NCBI RefSeq assembly: GCF_004216695.1
Contig: NZ_SGXC01000001.1
Location: 1,364,001-1,428,000, forward strand
Direction of reading: 5' to 3'
Source: Pigmentiphaga kullae
GTDB lineage: Bacteria > Pseudomonadota > Gammaproteobacteria > Burkholderiales > Burkholderiaceae_B
Length of the DNA stretch: 64,000 nt
This document shows, in pieces, positions 8,897 to 17,111 of this stretch; positions within the stretch are counted from its first letter, which is position 1, and every line of letters begins with the position of its first letter. The notes beneath the pieces are model-generated. The model made no database searches. It saw only the letters and a list, made by a program, of their open reading frames with translations, and was not told the DNA's origin. The position numbers and the translations under genes were made by a program.

Positions 8897-8940
8897 AAAG
8901 CTGTTGATGCCTGTCAGCGTTTCGCAGGATCAACAGCTTT
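8897..8940 (+). terminator. Long hairpin between tRNA-Gln and prs
   Basis: A perfect 12-bp stem, AAAGCTGTTGAT (8897-8908) with ATCAACAGCTTT (8929-8940), is extended inward by CCTG/CAGG. It is followed by a weak T-rich stretch (GTTGTTTTG). It could end the tRNA transcript or act as a leader structure for prs, whose ATG is 60 bases further on. Confidence 0.55.
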
Positions 8941-9000
8941 GTTGTTTTGTCGATCGGCCTCGGTTACAGGTCACCGGGCCACAGCCACGGGCAATGCGTC

Positions 9001-9951
9001 ATGGCGCAAGAAAGCTTCATGATTTTCACGGGGACTGCCAACCCCAAGCTGGCGGCGGACGTCGCGAGTCACCTCGGCATACCACTGGGCAAGATGAGCG
9101 TCGGTCGGTTCTCCGACGGCGAAGTCATGGTGGAAATCAACGAGAACGTCCGCGGTAAGGACGTCTTCGTGCTCCAGCCCACCTGTGCACCGACCAACGA
9201 CAACCTGATGGAAATCATGGTCATGGTCGATGCGCTGCGCAGGGCCTCGGCCGGCCGCATCACCGCCGCGATGCCGTATTTCGGCTACGCCCGGCAGGAT
9301 CGCCGCCCCCGTTCGGCGCGCGTGGCGATCTCGGCCAAGGTCGTGGCCAACATGCTGCAGGTCGTGGGCGTGGACCGCATCCTGACGATGGACCTGCACG
9401 CGGACCAGATCCAGGGGTTCTTCGACATCCCGGTGGACAACATCTACGCCGCGCCCATCCTGCTCAGCGACATCTGGAAGCGCAACCTGTCCAACCTGAT
9501 GGTGGTCTCGCCCGACGTGGGCGGCGTGGTGCGCGCCCGGGCGCTGGCCAAGCGCCTCGAGGTCGACCTGGCCATCATCGACAAGCGCCGTCCGCGCGCC
9601 AACGTGTCCGAGGTGATGAACATCATCGGCGACGTCGAAGGCCGCACCTGCATCATCATGGACGACATGGTCGATACCGCCGGCACGCTGTGCAAGGCGG
9701 CCCAGGTCCTCAAGCAGCGCGGCGCGCTGGCCGTCTACGCCTATTGCACGCACGCCGTGCTGTCGGGCGGCGCGGTGGGCCGCATCGCCGAATCCGACCT
9801 GGACGAGCTGGTCGTCACCGACACCATCCCCGCCAGCGACGAGGTCCGGGATTGCAGCCGCATCCGCCAGCTGTCGTGCGCGGCCCTGATCGGTGAAACC
9901 ATGCTGCGTATTTCGCGGGCCGACTCGGTCAGCTCGCTGTTCGTCGAATAA
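9001..9951 (+). CDS. prs: Ribose-phosphate pyrophosphokinase (PRPP synthetase)
   Basis: 316 residues from [15 protein letters not shown], the standard length of class I PRPP synthetases. It makes PRPP from ribose-5-phosphate and ATP. Seen: the flexible-loop region [10 protein letters not shown], the metal/substrate segment [14 protein letters not shown], and the PRPP-binding signature [17 protein letters not shown]. An in-frame ATG 18 codons upstream is less likely because homology begins at MAQESF. Located between tRNA-Gln and rplY as in related genomes. Confidence 0.97.
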   Translation: MAQESFMIFTGTANPKLAADVASHLGIPLGKMSVGRFSDGEVMVEINENVRGKDVFVLQPTCAPTNDNLMEIMVMVDALRRASAGRITAAMPYFGYARQDRRPRSARVAISAKVVANMLQVVGVDRILTMDLHADQIQGFFDIPVDNIYAAPILLSDIWKRNLSNLMVVSPDVGGVVRARALAKRLEVDLAIIDKRRPRANVSEVMNIIGDVEGRTCIIMDDMVDTAGTLCKAAQVLKQRGALAVYAYCTHAVLSGGAVGRIAESDLDELVVTDTIPASDEVRDCSRIRQLSCAALIGETMLRISRADSVSSLFVE

Positions 9952-9961
9952 GTTCTGCTCT

Positions 9962-9988
9962 CGCCGCCCTGCCTCGCGCAGGGCGGCG
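9962..9988 (+). other. Perfect stem-loop in the prs-rplY spacer
   Basis: CGCCGCCCTGC (9962-9972) pairs perfectly with GCAGGGCGGCG (9978-9988) around a 5-base loop, ten bases after the prs stop. No T tract follows. It may protect the prs 3' end, act as a processing site, or serve as a leader element for the ribosomal protein gene downstream. Confidence 0.5.
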
Positions 9989-10092
9989 GGGCGAGCCGGA
10001 AGCGCTGGTCGCGGCGCTGCCGGACGGAATGCGATGGTCGCGTTCCGTGCACCGCGAGCGGGCATATCGCCCGCCGCATTTTGGAGAAAACC

Positions 10093-10680
10093 ATGCAATT
10101 CAACGCCACTTCGCGTAGCGTCCAGGGTTCGAGTGCGAGCCGCCGCCTGCGCCGCGCCGGCCGTGTTCCCGCCATCGTCTATGGCGGCGACGCAGCGCCC
10201 CTGTCGGTCGAGCTCGATCACAACGAGATCTACCATGCCCTGCGCAAGGAAGAGTTCCACTCGTCCATCCTGAGCATGCAGCTCGAAGGCAAGAGCTCGC
10301 AAGTCCTGCTGCGCGCCGTCCAATGGCACCCCTACAAGCAGCAAGTGCTGCACGTGGACTTCCAGCGCGTCGCCGCCGGCCAGGCCCTGCACACCAAGGT
10401 GCCGCTGCACTTCGTCAACGCCGAAGCCTCGCCCGCCGTCAAGCTCAGCGGCGCGATCATCAACCACGTGTTGACCGAAGTCGAAGTGACCTGCCTGCCG
10501 AACGACCTGCCCCAGTTCATCGAAGTGGACCTGGGCAACATCATCGCCGGCGCGTCCATCCACCTGGCCGACGTCAAGGCGCCCAAGGGCGTGACGTTCC
10601 CCGGTGCCAGCGACATCGTCATCGCGACCGCCATCGCCAAGCCCGGTGGCGCCGCCGCCGAGGAAACCGCTGCGGAGTAG
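10093..10680 (+). CDS. rplY: Large ribosomal subunit protein bL25 (long CTC-type form)
   Basis: 195 residues from ATG preceded by GGAG. The N-terminal bL25 domain shows [17 protein letters not shown] and the 5S-rRNA-binding region ending [22 protein letters not shown]-terminal TL5/CTC-like beta domain runs through [18 protein letters not shown] short Ala/Glu tail closes the protein. It follows prs and is closed by a strong intrinsic terminator. Confidence 0.97.
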   Translation: MQFNATSRSVQGSSASRRLRRAGRVPAIVYGGDAAPLSVELDHNEIYHALRKEEFHSSILSMQLEGKSSQVLLRAVQWHPYKQQVLHVDFQRVAAGQALHTKVPLHFVNAEASPAVKLSGAIINHVLTEVEVTCLPNDLPQFIEVDLGNIIAGASIHLADVKAPKGVTFPGASDIVIATAIAKPGGAAAEETAAE

Positions 10681-10703
10681 GTCCACCGCCGCCCTGTCTG
10701 AAG

Positions 10704-10737
10704 AAGCCCCGATCGGTTACGGTCGGGGCTTTTTTTC
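10704..10737 (+). terminator. Intrinsic terminator of rplY
   Basis: Stem AGCCCCGA (10705-10712) with TCGGGGCT (10723-10730), a 10-base loop and a T tract directly after. It separates rplY from the convergent alkB gene. Confidence 0.9.
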
Positions 10738-10742
10738 ATTCG

Positions 10743-11390
10743 TCATGCGCGATCGCGCACGCCTTGCGCCGAGCTCATGAAATTGACGCTGATGCGCGCG
10801 CCCGCGATGTCCGGTTCCTTGGGCACGCAATGCACCCAGTCCTGCTGGGATCGTCCTCCCATTACCACCAGGTCTCCGGAGGAGGGCTTGAACGTCATGG
10901 AACTGCCGCCCTTGTTCGGCCTGATCAGGAAGCGCCGGGTCGTTCCGAGTGTCAGGACGGGCACGATGTATTCCAGCTTCCGGCAGGAGCGATGGTCGCG
11001 GTGCCAGCCGGTACTGTCCTGCCCGTTGCGATAGAGGTTCATCCACAAGCCGTCGTAAGCCACGCCGTAGTGGCTCGAGAGCGCGCGAACGGCTTGCAGG
11101 AGATCCTGCTGCGGCACATCGGCAAGGTGTCGGTAGCTTGCCGTCATGCGCGGCTCAAGGAATACCTTGTTGAACATGCGTCGTTCATGCTCGCGCCAGG
11201 GAGCGCCGTTGCGCAACTGCTCATAGAGCAGGGATGCCCCCGACATCCAGCCGGGCACGATTTCAATCCAGGAATGATCGTCGAGAGCGAAACGCCTGGC
11301 CGTTCCAAAGGATGTATCTATCGAGAAGCGGGCGCTGCGTTCGAACAGATCGCTCTGGGTGGACATCGGGTCCAGGGTGCATGTGTTCAT
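10743..11390 (-). CDS. alkB: AlkB-family 2-oxoglutarate/Fe(II) DNA dealkylase
   Basis: 215 residues if it starts at the ATG overlapping the alkA stop (ATGA); a second ATG eight codons later is possible. It has the double-stranded beta-helix iron ligands of the family: His and Asp in TGWHRDHRS and the distal His in QDWVHCVP, then the 2-oxoglutarate Arg in ARISVNFM. The pattern NLYRNGQDSTGWHRD with a late RRFLIRPNKGG resembles ALKBH2-like AlkB proteins. It probably reverses N1-methyladenine and N3-methylcytosine damage and is translationally coupled to the methylpurine glycosylase upstream. Confidence 0.92.
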   Translation of the reverse strand: MNTCTLDPMSTQSDLFERSARFSIDTSFGTARRFALDDHSWIEIVPGWMSGASLLYEQLRNGAPWREHERRMFNKVFLEPRMTASYRHLADVPQQDLLQAVRALSSHYGVAYDGLWMNLYRNGQDSTGWHRDHRSCRKLEYIVPVLTLGTTRRFLIRPNKGGSSMTFKPSSGDLVVMGGRSQQDWVHCVPKEPDIAGARISVNFMSSAQGVRDRA

Positions 11391-12895
11391 GTCGAGGTGC
11401 CGCGTTCCATGGCATGCCAGATGCGCAGCACCGAATAGCCGCGCCAGGGCCGCCATCCTTCGGCGGCTTGTGCGGCGGCGTGGGCGCTGCCGACGCCCAG
11501 GGCTTTTTGCAGCGCTACGTCGCCGGCGGGAAAGGCATCGGGCCAGCGCAGGGCGCGCAGCGCGATGTACTGTGCCGTCCAGTCGCCGATGCCGGGCAGG
11601 GCCCGCAAATCCGCACAAGTCGCCGCGACGTCCACGCCGGGATGCAAGGCGATGCGGCCGGCCAGCACGGCTTGTGCCAGCGCGTGCAGCGCGGCCTGGC
11701 GTTGGCGCGTGATGCCCAGCCGACCCAGCTCATCACCTGTCGCGGCCGCCAGGGCGCCAGGGGTAGGGAAGAGATGGTCCAGGCCCGCGATAGGGGTTTC
11801 GATGGGATCGCCAAAAGCCGCAACGAGGCGTTTGCCCAGCGTGCGCGCCGCGGCGACGGTAATCTGCTGGCCCAGCACGGCGCGCACGGCCAGTTCGAAT
11901 CCATCCAGTGTGCCCGGTACGCGCACGCCGTCGCTGGACGGGAAGGCAGTGTGCAGGGCGGCATGGATGGCGATGGGGTCGGCGTCGAGATCGAGTGCCG
12001 CGCGCACGCGGTTGATCAACGTGGGCAAGGCGGCAGCCAGCGAGTCGCTGGCCGTCAGGACGGCCAGGGCGCGATCCTTGTCGAAGCGCACCCGCAGCCA
12101 GCCCACGCGGGTCTGCTCGCCCTGCGCGAGGCGCAGCGTACGCGTGTATTCACCATCGGCCACCTGTTCCACGCCGGGTATCGCGCGCAAGCGCAAGAAG
12201 TCCAGCATCGCATCCACGTCATAGGGAGGCCGCCAGCCCAGCCGCACGCTGATCCCCTGGCCATCCGGCACGGACCTGGCGCGCCGCAGGGCGCTGGGGT
12301 TCAAGCCATAGTGACGCGAGAAGGCGTCGTTGAAACGCCGTACGCTGGCAAACCCGCTGGACAACGCTACCTGGGCCATGGGCAGTCGGGTATCGGCAAT
12401 CAATTGCTTGGCTGCCAGCAGCCGCCGCGTTTGCTGGTACTGCAGGGGAGAGACACCGAAATGGGCCTCGAAAAGGCGGCGCAGATGGCGATCGCTGACG
12501 CCCAGCTTCCGAGCGATTCCGGCCATCAGGCCGCCAACGGATGGCGCCCCGGCCGAGGCCGTGGAGGTCGCGTGTTTCCAGGTATCGGGTTCGTCCATCA
12601 GCCGCGCTGCCTGCAAGGCCAGGATACGCGATGCATCTTCCGTGCTCCATGATGCCGCGCGCGGGGCCAGTTCGGGGCGGCAGCGCAGACAGGGCCTGAA
12701 ACCCGCCGCCTCGGCCTCCGCCGCATGGTGGTAGAAGCGGATGTTTTCACGACGCGGTGTCTTCACGCGACACACCGGACGGCAATAGATCCCCGTGCTG
12801 GTTACGGCCGCGAAAAAGGAGCCGTCAAAGCGCGCGTCGCGCGCTTTCAGCGCAAGGTAGCAGGCATCGCTTTCGGGGGCGTCAATGACAGGCAT
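11387..12895 (-). CDS. alkA: Ada-AlkA chimera: methylphosphotriester sensor/AraC regulator fused to 3-methyladenine glycosylase
   Basis: 502 residues in three parts. Residues 1-80: Ada-type methyl-acceptor with Cys38, Cys42, Cys69 and Cys72 at exactly the Ada spacing. Residues about 90-190: AraC helix-turn-helix pair (LGVSDRHLRRLFEAHFGVSP, ALSSGFASVRRFNDAFSRHYG). Residues about 200-500: AlkA fold with the helix-hairpin-helix LPGIGDWTAQYIALRAL and catalytic Asp in FPAGDVALQKALG. Start set at MPVIDAPESDACY, which places the cysteines correctly. It lacks the O6-methylguanine transferase domain. It should sense methyl phosphotriesters and induce its own alkA-alkB operon. Confidence 0.93.
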   Translation of the reverse strand: MPVIDAPESDACYLALKARDARFDGSFFAAVTSTGIYCRPVCRVKTPRRENIRFYHHAAEAEAAGFRPCLRCRPELAPRAASWSTEDASRILALQAARLMDEPDTWKHATSTASAGAPSVGGLMAGIARKLGVSDRHLRRLFEAHFGVSPLQYQQTRRLLAAKQLIADTRLPMAQVALSSGFASVRRFNDAFSRHYGLNPSALRRARSVPDGQGISVRLGWRPPYDVDAMLDFLRLRAIPGVEQVADGEYTRTLRLAQGEQTRVGWLRVRFDKDRALAVLTASDSLAAALPTLINRVRAALDLDADPIAIHAALHTAFPSSDGVRVPGTLDGFELAVRAVLGQQITVAAARTLGKRLVAAFGDPIETPIAGLDHLFPTPGALAAATGDELGRLGITRQRQAALHALAQAVLAGRIALHPGVDVAATCADLRALPGIGDWTAQYIALRALRWPDAFPAGDVALQKALGVGSAHAAAQAAEGWRPWRGYSVLRIWHAMERGTST

Positions 12896-13087
12896 GGGGG
12901 CATCGTACATTCCGATCGCTGGCGTGGCTCGCCATTTTCGGACATGTGACCCGTACGTCCTGGCAGTACGCGGCCTGGAAGTCGACATGCGGTATCCGCC
13001 GGGCAAATCCGCATCACGGGATCAGCCAGTCACTTTTCATTTGCAGGCTAAGATATCGGGCCTTCCCGAATCCCGCCTTGCATCTCC

Positions 13088-13681
13088 ATGTCCGAACCCA
13101 TACGCCTCATCGCCGGGCTGGGCAACCCCGGCCCCGACTACGAACGCACCCGCCACAACGCGGGATTCTGGCTGCTGGACCAGATCGCCGACGACTTGCG
13201 CGTATCGTTCACGAACGAGAAGCCCTTCTTCGGCCACGTGGCCAAGGCCCGTTTCGAAGGGGCGGCCATCCTGCTGGTCAAGCCCATGACCTACATGAAC
13301 CGTTCCGGTCAGGCGGTGGGCGCGCTGGCGCGTTTCTACAAGCTGGCTCCCGAGCAGATCCTGGTGGCGCACGACGAACTCGACCTGCTGCCCGGGCAGG
13401 CCAAGCTCAAGCAGGGCGGCAGCCATGCGGGGCACAACGGCCTGAAGGACATCCAGGCGGCGCTGGGGTCGCAGGCATTCTGGCGGCTGCGGCTGGGGAT
13501 CGGGCATCCGCGTTCGCTGGGGCTGGCGCAGCAGGTGGTGGACTTCGTGCTGCACCCGCCGCGCAAGGAGGAACAGGCCCGCATAGACGAGACCCTGGAC
13601 CGGTCGCGCGCCATCATTCCCGCCGTGCTCCGGGGCGAGTTCGAGCAGGCCATACAGCAGTTGCACAGCGGCAATGCCTGA
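13088..13681 (+). CDS. pth: Peptidyl-tRNA hydrolase
   Basis: 197 residues, the normal length. It recycles peptidyl-tRNA. Signatures: [21 protein letters not shown] with the catalytic His, [15 protein letters not shown], and [29 protein letters not shown]. It stands where rplY-pth-ychF synteny expects it, but alkBA has been inserted before it and about 15 kb after it. Its stop overlaps the next ATG by eight bases. The 192 bases upstream carry no gene and presumably hold the divergent pth and alkA promoters. Confidence 0.98.
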   Translation: MSEPIRLIAGLGNPGPDYERTRHNAGFWLLDQIADDLRVSFTNEKPFFGHVAKARFEGAAILLVKPMTYMNRSGQAVGALARFYKLAPEQILVAHDELDLLPGQAKLKQGGSHAGHNGLKDIQAALGSQAFWRLRLGIGHPRSLGLAQQVVDFVLHPPRKEEQARIDETLDRSRAIIPAVLRGEFEQAIQQLHSGNA

Positions 13682-14483
13682 GGCCCGCCTGCCTTGCGCG
13701 GCCGGGGCGGCGCCGGGGCGGGGCAGGCCGGCCTTTCGCCAGGAGTTCGCGGATTTCCTGGCCTTCGTCAGGCGGCCGCGGCTGGGGCCGCGCATGCCGC
13801 GCGGATGGCACGGCGGCCAGGCCGGCGCGCCGCGCCATGGTTCACAGGAATGGCTGGGCGGCTTGGGCGGACCGCACCTGCTGAGCTGGGTGCTGGTGCT
13901 GTGGGGCATCAACCTGCTGGTGCTGGGCCCCCTGGCGGCATCGGTTGCGACGGCCTCGGGGGCCGAACGCAGGCTGGACGCGCTGCATCTGTCGTGGTTC
14001 CACGTCGTCCTCTGGGCGCCGGTGATCGAGGAAATGGTTTTCCGCTACGGGCTGCGGCGGCCCGCTCCGGCGCTCTGGCTGCTGCCCGTGCTGGTTTCCG
14101 CCATGCTGATGCGGCCCAGCCTGGCTGCGGGCGCGAGCGTGGCGCTGGCCTGCGGCGCGATCGCCGCCGTGCTGGCGTGGCGCGGCCATCGCTGGCCATG
14201 GAAATGGCTGCGGCGCTACGTCGGGGCCTTCCCGCTCGTCTTTCATCTGGCCACGCTGGCGTTTGCGTTCCTGCACCTGGCCAATTTCCGGCTGGGCGAG
14301 AGCGGCTGGCTGCTGCTGCCGCTGCTGGTCCTGCCGCAATGGGCTTGCGGCCTCGTGCTGGGCTGGATGCGCGTGCGCTTCGGCATAGGCGCCTCGATCG
14401 CGCTGCACGCCTGTTTCAACGCGGGGCCGATGGCCTTGCTGTGGATCCTGCAAAACCATGCGCCCGACCTCTTGGATGGATAA
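13674..14483 (+). CDS. CPBP-family intramembrane (CAAX-like) protease homologue
   Basis: 269 residues. It overlaps the end of pth by eight bases. The first 60 residues are cytosolic and basic, then several membrane segments follow. The CPBP motifs are present: motif 1 [13 protein letters not shown] (Glu119-Glu120, Arg124), motif 2 FAFLHLANF with its His, and the late HACFN. Members are membrane metal-dependent proteases or pheromone/bacteriocin-processing factors. The substrate here is unknown. Coupling to pth appears to be a lineage arrangement. Confidence 0.8.
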   Translation: MPEARLPCAAGAAPGRGRPAFRQEFADFLAFVRRPRLGPRMPRGWHGGQAGAPRHGSQEWLGGLGGPHLLSWVLVLWGINLLVLGPLAASVATASGAERRLDALHLSWFHVVLWAPVIEEMVFRYGLRRPAPALWLLPVLVSAMLMRPSLAAGASVALACGAIAAVLAWRGHRWPWKWLRRYVGAFPLVFHLATLAFAFLHLANFRLGESGWLLLPLLVLPQWACGLVLGWMRVRFGIGASIALHACFNAGPMALLWILQNHAPDLLDG

Positions 14484-14526
14484 TGGCCCTTTCCGCAACG
14501 ATCACGAACCCGCAACAGGACCCGAC

Positions 14527-15324
14527 ATGAAGCAAGCTCCCACGCTGTCGTTCGACGGCTCCGTCGTCTTGGTCACCGGTGCCAGCAAGGGCATAGGCCT
14601 GGCCTGCGCGCGCGCCTTCGCGCGGGCGGGGGCGGTGGTGGCGGGCGTGTCGCGCAGCCAGGAGAACCTGGACGCCGCGCGGCGGACCTTGCAGGCCGAG
14701 GGCCTGGACATGCGGGTCCAGGCCGCCGACCTGTCGGATCCGGCGGCGGCGCAGGCGGCGGTGGACTGGGCCGAGCGCGAGTGCGGCCCCATCGCGGTGC
14801 TGGTGAATTCGGCGGGCGCGGCGCGCCGGTACGCGCCCGAGCAACTGGGGCCCGAGGCGTTCCGGCAGACCATGGACGCCAAGTACTTCAGCTACATGCA
14901 CATCCAGGATCCCGTCGCCAAGCTGATGGCGGGCCGGGGGCGCGGCAGCATCGTCAACATCGTCGGTCAGGGCGGAAAGTCGCCCGGCATCTTCCACATC
15001 GGCGGCGGGGCCGCCAACGCGGCGCTCATGCTCGCCACGGTGGGCTATGCCCAGGCCTATGCCGGCCGCGGCGTGCGCGTGAACGCGATCAATCCCGGCA
15101 TGACCCGGACCAACCGCGTCGAGGAAGGGCTGGCCGTGGCGGCGCAGTCCAGCGGCCGGCCGCGCGAAGAGGTGCTGGCCGAACAGGTTGCGGGCATTCC
15201 CATGGGCCGGCTCGCGCAGCCCGAGGAAATCGCCAACGTCGCGCTGTTCCTGGCCTCCGATCTCGCCAGCTACGTCACCGGTGCCGTCATCCCGATGGAC
15301 GGCTGCGCCTCGCCTTTCATCTGA
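14527..15324 (+). CDS. SDR-fold protein with a substituted catalytic triad
   Basis: 265 residues from MKQAPTLSFDG. The cofactor-binding half is intact: VTGASKGIG at 17-24 and VLVNSAGAA near 92-99. The C-terminal NAINPGMTRTN and VTGAVIPMDG are also normal. At the active site the usual Ser, Tyr and Lys are missing: where NISS...YxxxK is expected the sequence reads IVGQGG...HIGGGAANAAL, giving Gly147, Gly160 and Asn164. It may still bind NAD(P) but should not do standard ketoreduction. First gene of the accessory stretch after pth/CPBP; it may or may not belong with the operon downstream. Confidence 0.85.
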   Translation: MKQAPTLSFDGSVVLVTGASKGIGLACARAFARAGAVVAGVSRSQENLDAARRTLQAEGLDMRVQAADLSDPAAAQAAVDWAERECGPIAVLVNSAGAARRYAPEQLGPEAFRQTMDAKYFSYMHIQDPVAKLMAGRGRGSIVNIVGQGGKSPGIFHIGGGAANAALMLATVGYAQAYAGRGVRVNAINPGMTRTNRVEEGLAVAAQSSGRPREEVLAEQVAGIPMGRLAQPEEIANVALFLASDLASYVTGAVIPMDGCASPFI

Positions 15325-15439
15325 GCCGGGCCGCGAGCGCGCGGCGCCTGGTTTTCCCCTTTCTCCTCCTGCAACGATTCCTAGGACCATCCCTAGGTAC
15401 GGGTGAATTCTGTTGCCATTCCTCGATGGCTTGCTTAAA

Positions 15440-15465
15440 TTAACGCTTGCAAGTGCAAGCATTAA
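15440..15465. promoter_or_regulatory. 26-bp dyad upstream of the Rieske/ABC operon (candidate MarR operator)
   Basis: TTAA-c-GCTTGCA-ag-TGCAAGC-a-TTAA, symmetric about 15452.5, with 11 of 13 arm positions paired. It lies about 75 bases before the first gene of the operon, in the only AT-rich part of the 212-base spacer. The best candidate binder is the MarR protein encoded at the distal end of the same gene run (26.6 kb). That is inference. Confidence 0.6.
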
Positions 15466-15536
15466 CTAATGCAAAGATTGCTGCTGCAATAAATAAAGGC
15501 CGAAGCGAAGACCCGGCCGTCGAGGAGACAGTGTCC

Positions 15537-17066
15537 ATGGTTGCTTTTTCTCAAGCCCGCCGCCTGGCGCATTCCACCTTGTGGGCCGGCATCCTGCTGG
15601 TCGCGCAGGGGGCCACCGGAGGGCCCTTGCTGGCGGCGCCGCAGGTCCGCATGGCCTCGGGCGTGGGCATGAGCACCTTCGATCCCGTGCGCGCGACGCC
15701 GCAGACGGTCGATTACCTTCGGCCGGTCTACGACACCCTGGTCACGCGCCTGGGCATAGACCGCTTCGAGCCCTGTCTGGCCACGGCATGGGAGTTCTCC
15801 GACGGCAATCGCAAGCTGGCGCTGACGCTGCGCGACGGCGTGCGCTTCTCGGACGGCACGCGCTTCGACGCGGAGGCGGTCAAGGCCAACCTGGAACGGG
15901 GCCGCCGCATCGAGGGCAGTCCGTGGGCGGCGGTCTACCGGAACATCGAACGCGTCACGGTCGCGGGGTCGGGCCGGGTCGAGTTGCAGCTCGTCGAACC
16001 CAACCCCGCGCTGCTCGAATCGCTGGCGAACATGCCCGGCATGATGGTCAGCCCGAAGGCGTTCCAGGATGAGACCGCCCTGGCCCGCCAGCCGGTCGGC
16101 ACCGGCGGATGGCTGCTGGATGGGCAGCGCAGCGTGCATGGGACGCAATATGTATTCGCGCGCAACAAGGACTACTGGAACCCGGCGGCACAGCGCGTCG
16201 ACACCGTGGTCATCCAGCAGATGACCGAGTCGGCCGCGCGCGTCAATGCGCTGCGCAGCGGCCAGCTCGACGTGGCGGCGGTGCCGCAGGACCAGGCCGC
16301 CGCGCTGGAGAAGCTGGGCTTTCGCATCGCGGCGGCGAACCGGGTGCACTATCTGATGGCCGTCTGGGATGCGGGCGGCAGCGTGGTCAAGCCGCTGGCC
16401 GACGTGCGCGTCCGGCGGGCCATGAGCCTGGCCATCGATCGTCAGGCCGTGCTCAAGGTCATCTTCGGCGGCCGGGGAACGGCAGCCCTGAATTTCTTTC
16501 CCGAAGGCACGGCGGGGCATGATCCCGCGCTGGACCGGACGCCCTCGTACGACCCGGCGAAGGCGCGCCAGCTTCTGCGCGAGGCGGGCGTGGACGGCTT
16601 CGCGGTGGACGCGGTGGTGCAGACCAACAATGCGCGCTTCGCCGCGGCCGTCGCGGGCGAACTGGCCAAGGTCGGCATCAAGGTGAACCTGAAGACCATG
16701 CCCGACACGGGATCGTTCCAGGCCGCGGTCCAGCATCGCCAGTCGCCGCTGGGCATCTTTGCCCACCAGACGGCGATGCCCGAAACGCTCTACGCCTCGC
16801 TGCTGTCTCCCAGCGGCCGATACAACCCCTTCGGCCTGAAGTACGCCGAACTGGAAAGTCTGGCCAAGGACGCCGCGCGCCAGCCGCCTTCCGAGGCCGG
16901 CCGCCTGTACGGCGCGCTGTTCGGCCGGATGATCGCCACCGAGGCCGTGGTCTTTCCCGTCGTCCACGCGGACATCGTCGCCGCCGTGCGCCGGGGCATC
17001 GATACGGGTCCGCAGACCTTCGCGTCGGCGGGGCTGCCGGACCCCCGGAACATCGTCGTCAAGTAG
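15537..17066 (+). CDS. ABC transporter periplasmic binding protein, peptide/nickel family 5
   Basis: 509 residues from MVAFSQARR, preceded by GAGGAGA. A signal peptide ends around GPLLAAPQ. The mature protein has the family pattern: DPVRATPQTVDYLRPVYDTL, the ATAWEFSDGNRKLALTLRDGVRFSDG box, and RVRRAMSLAIDRQAVL. It would capture an oligopeptide-like or other large solute for the permeases encoded 5 kb downstream. In between lie catabolic genes on the same strand, so uptake and degradation of one compound are probably co-expressed. Confidence 0.88.
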   Translation: MVAFSQARRLAHSTLWAGILLVAQGATGGPLLAAPQVRMASGVGMSTFDPVRATPQTVDYLRPVYDTLVTRLGIDRFEPCLATAWEFSDGNRKLALTLRDGVRFSDGTRFDAEAVKANLERGRRIEGSPWAAVYRNIERVTVAGSGRVELQLVEPNPALLESLANMPGMMVSPKAFQDETALARQPVGTGGWLLDGQRSVHGTQYVFARNKDYWNPAAQRVDTVVIQQMTESAARVNALRSGQLDVAAVPQDQAAALEKLGFRIAAANRVHYLMAVWDAGGSVVKPLADVRVRRAMSLAIDRQAVLKVIFGGRGTAALNFFPEGTAGHDPALDRTPSYDPAKARQLLREAGVDGFAVDAVVQTNNARFAAAVAGELAKVGIKVNLKTMPDTGSFQAAVQHRQSPLGIFAHQTAMPETLYASLLSPSGRYNPFGLKYAELESLAKDAARQPPSEAGRLYGALFGRMIATEAVVFPVVHADIVAAVRRGIDTGPQTFASAGLPDPRNIVVK

Positions 17067-17111
17067 GACGACGCACCGCTTCATCGCCTATACACAAGGA
17101 AGCTCAGCATC

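Noticed and set aside
8971-10686. Long minus-strand frame across prs and rplY
   Set aside because: It covers two certain genes in antisense, is rich in Gly/Asp/His/Val repeats typical of reverse reading, and shows no domain.
15380-15397. Two CCTAGG palindromes 12 bases apart after the SDR gene
   Set aside because: CCTAGG is rare in bacteria, but there is no further symmetry, promoter position or repeat to support a function.
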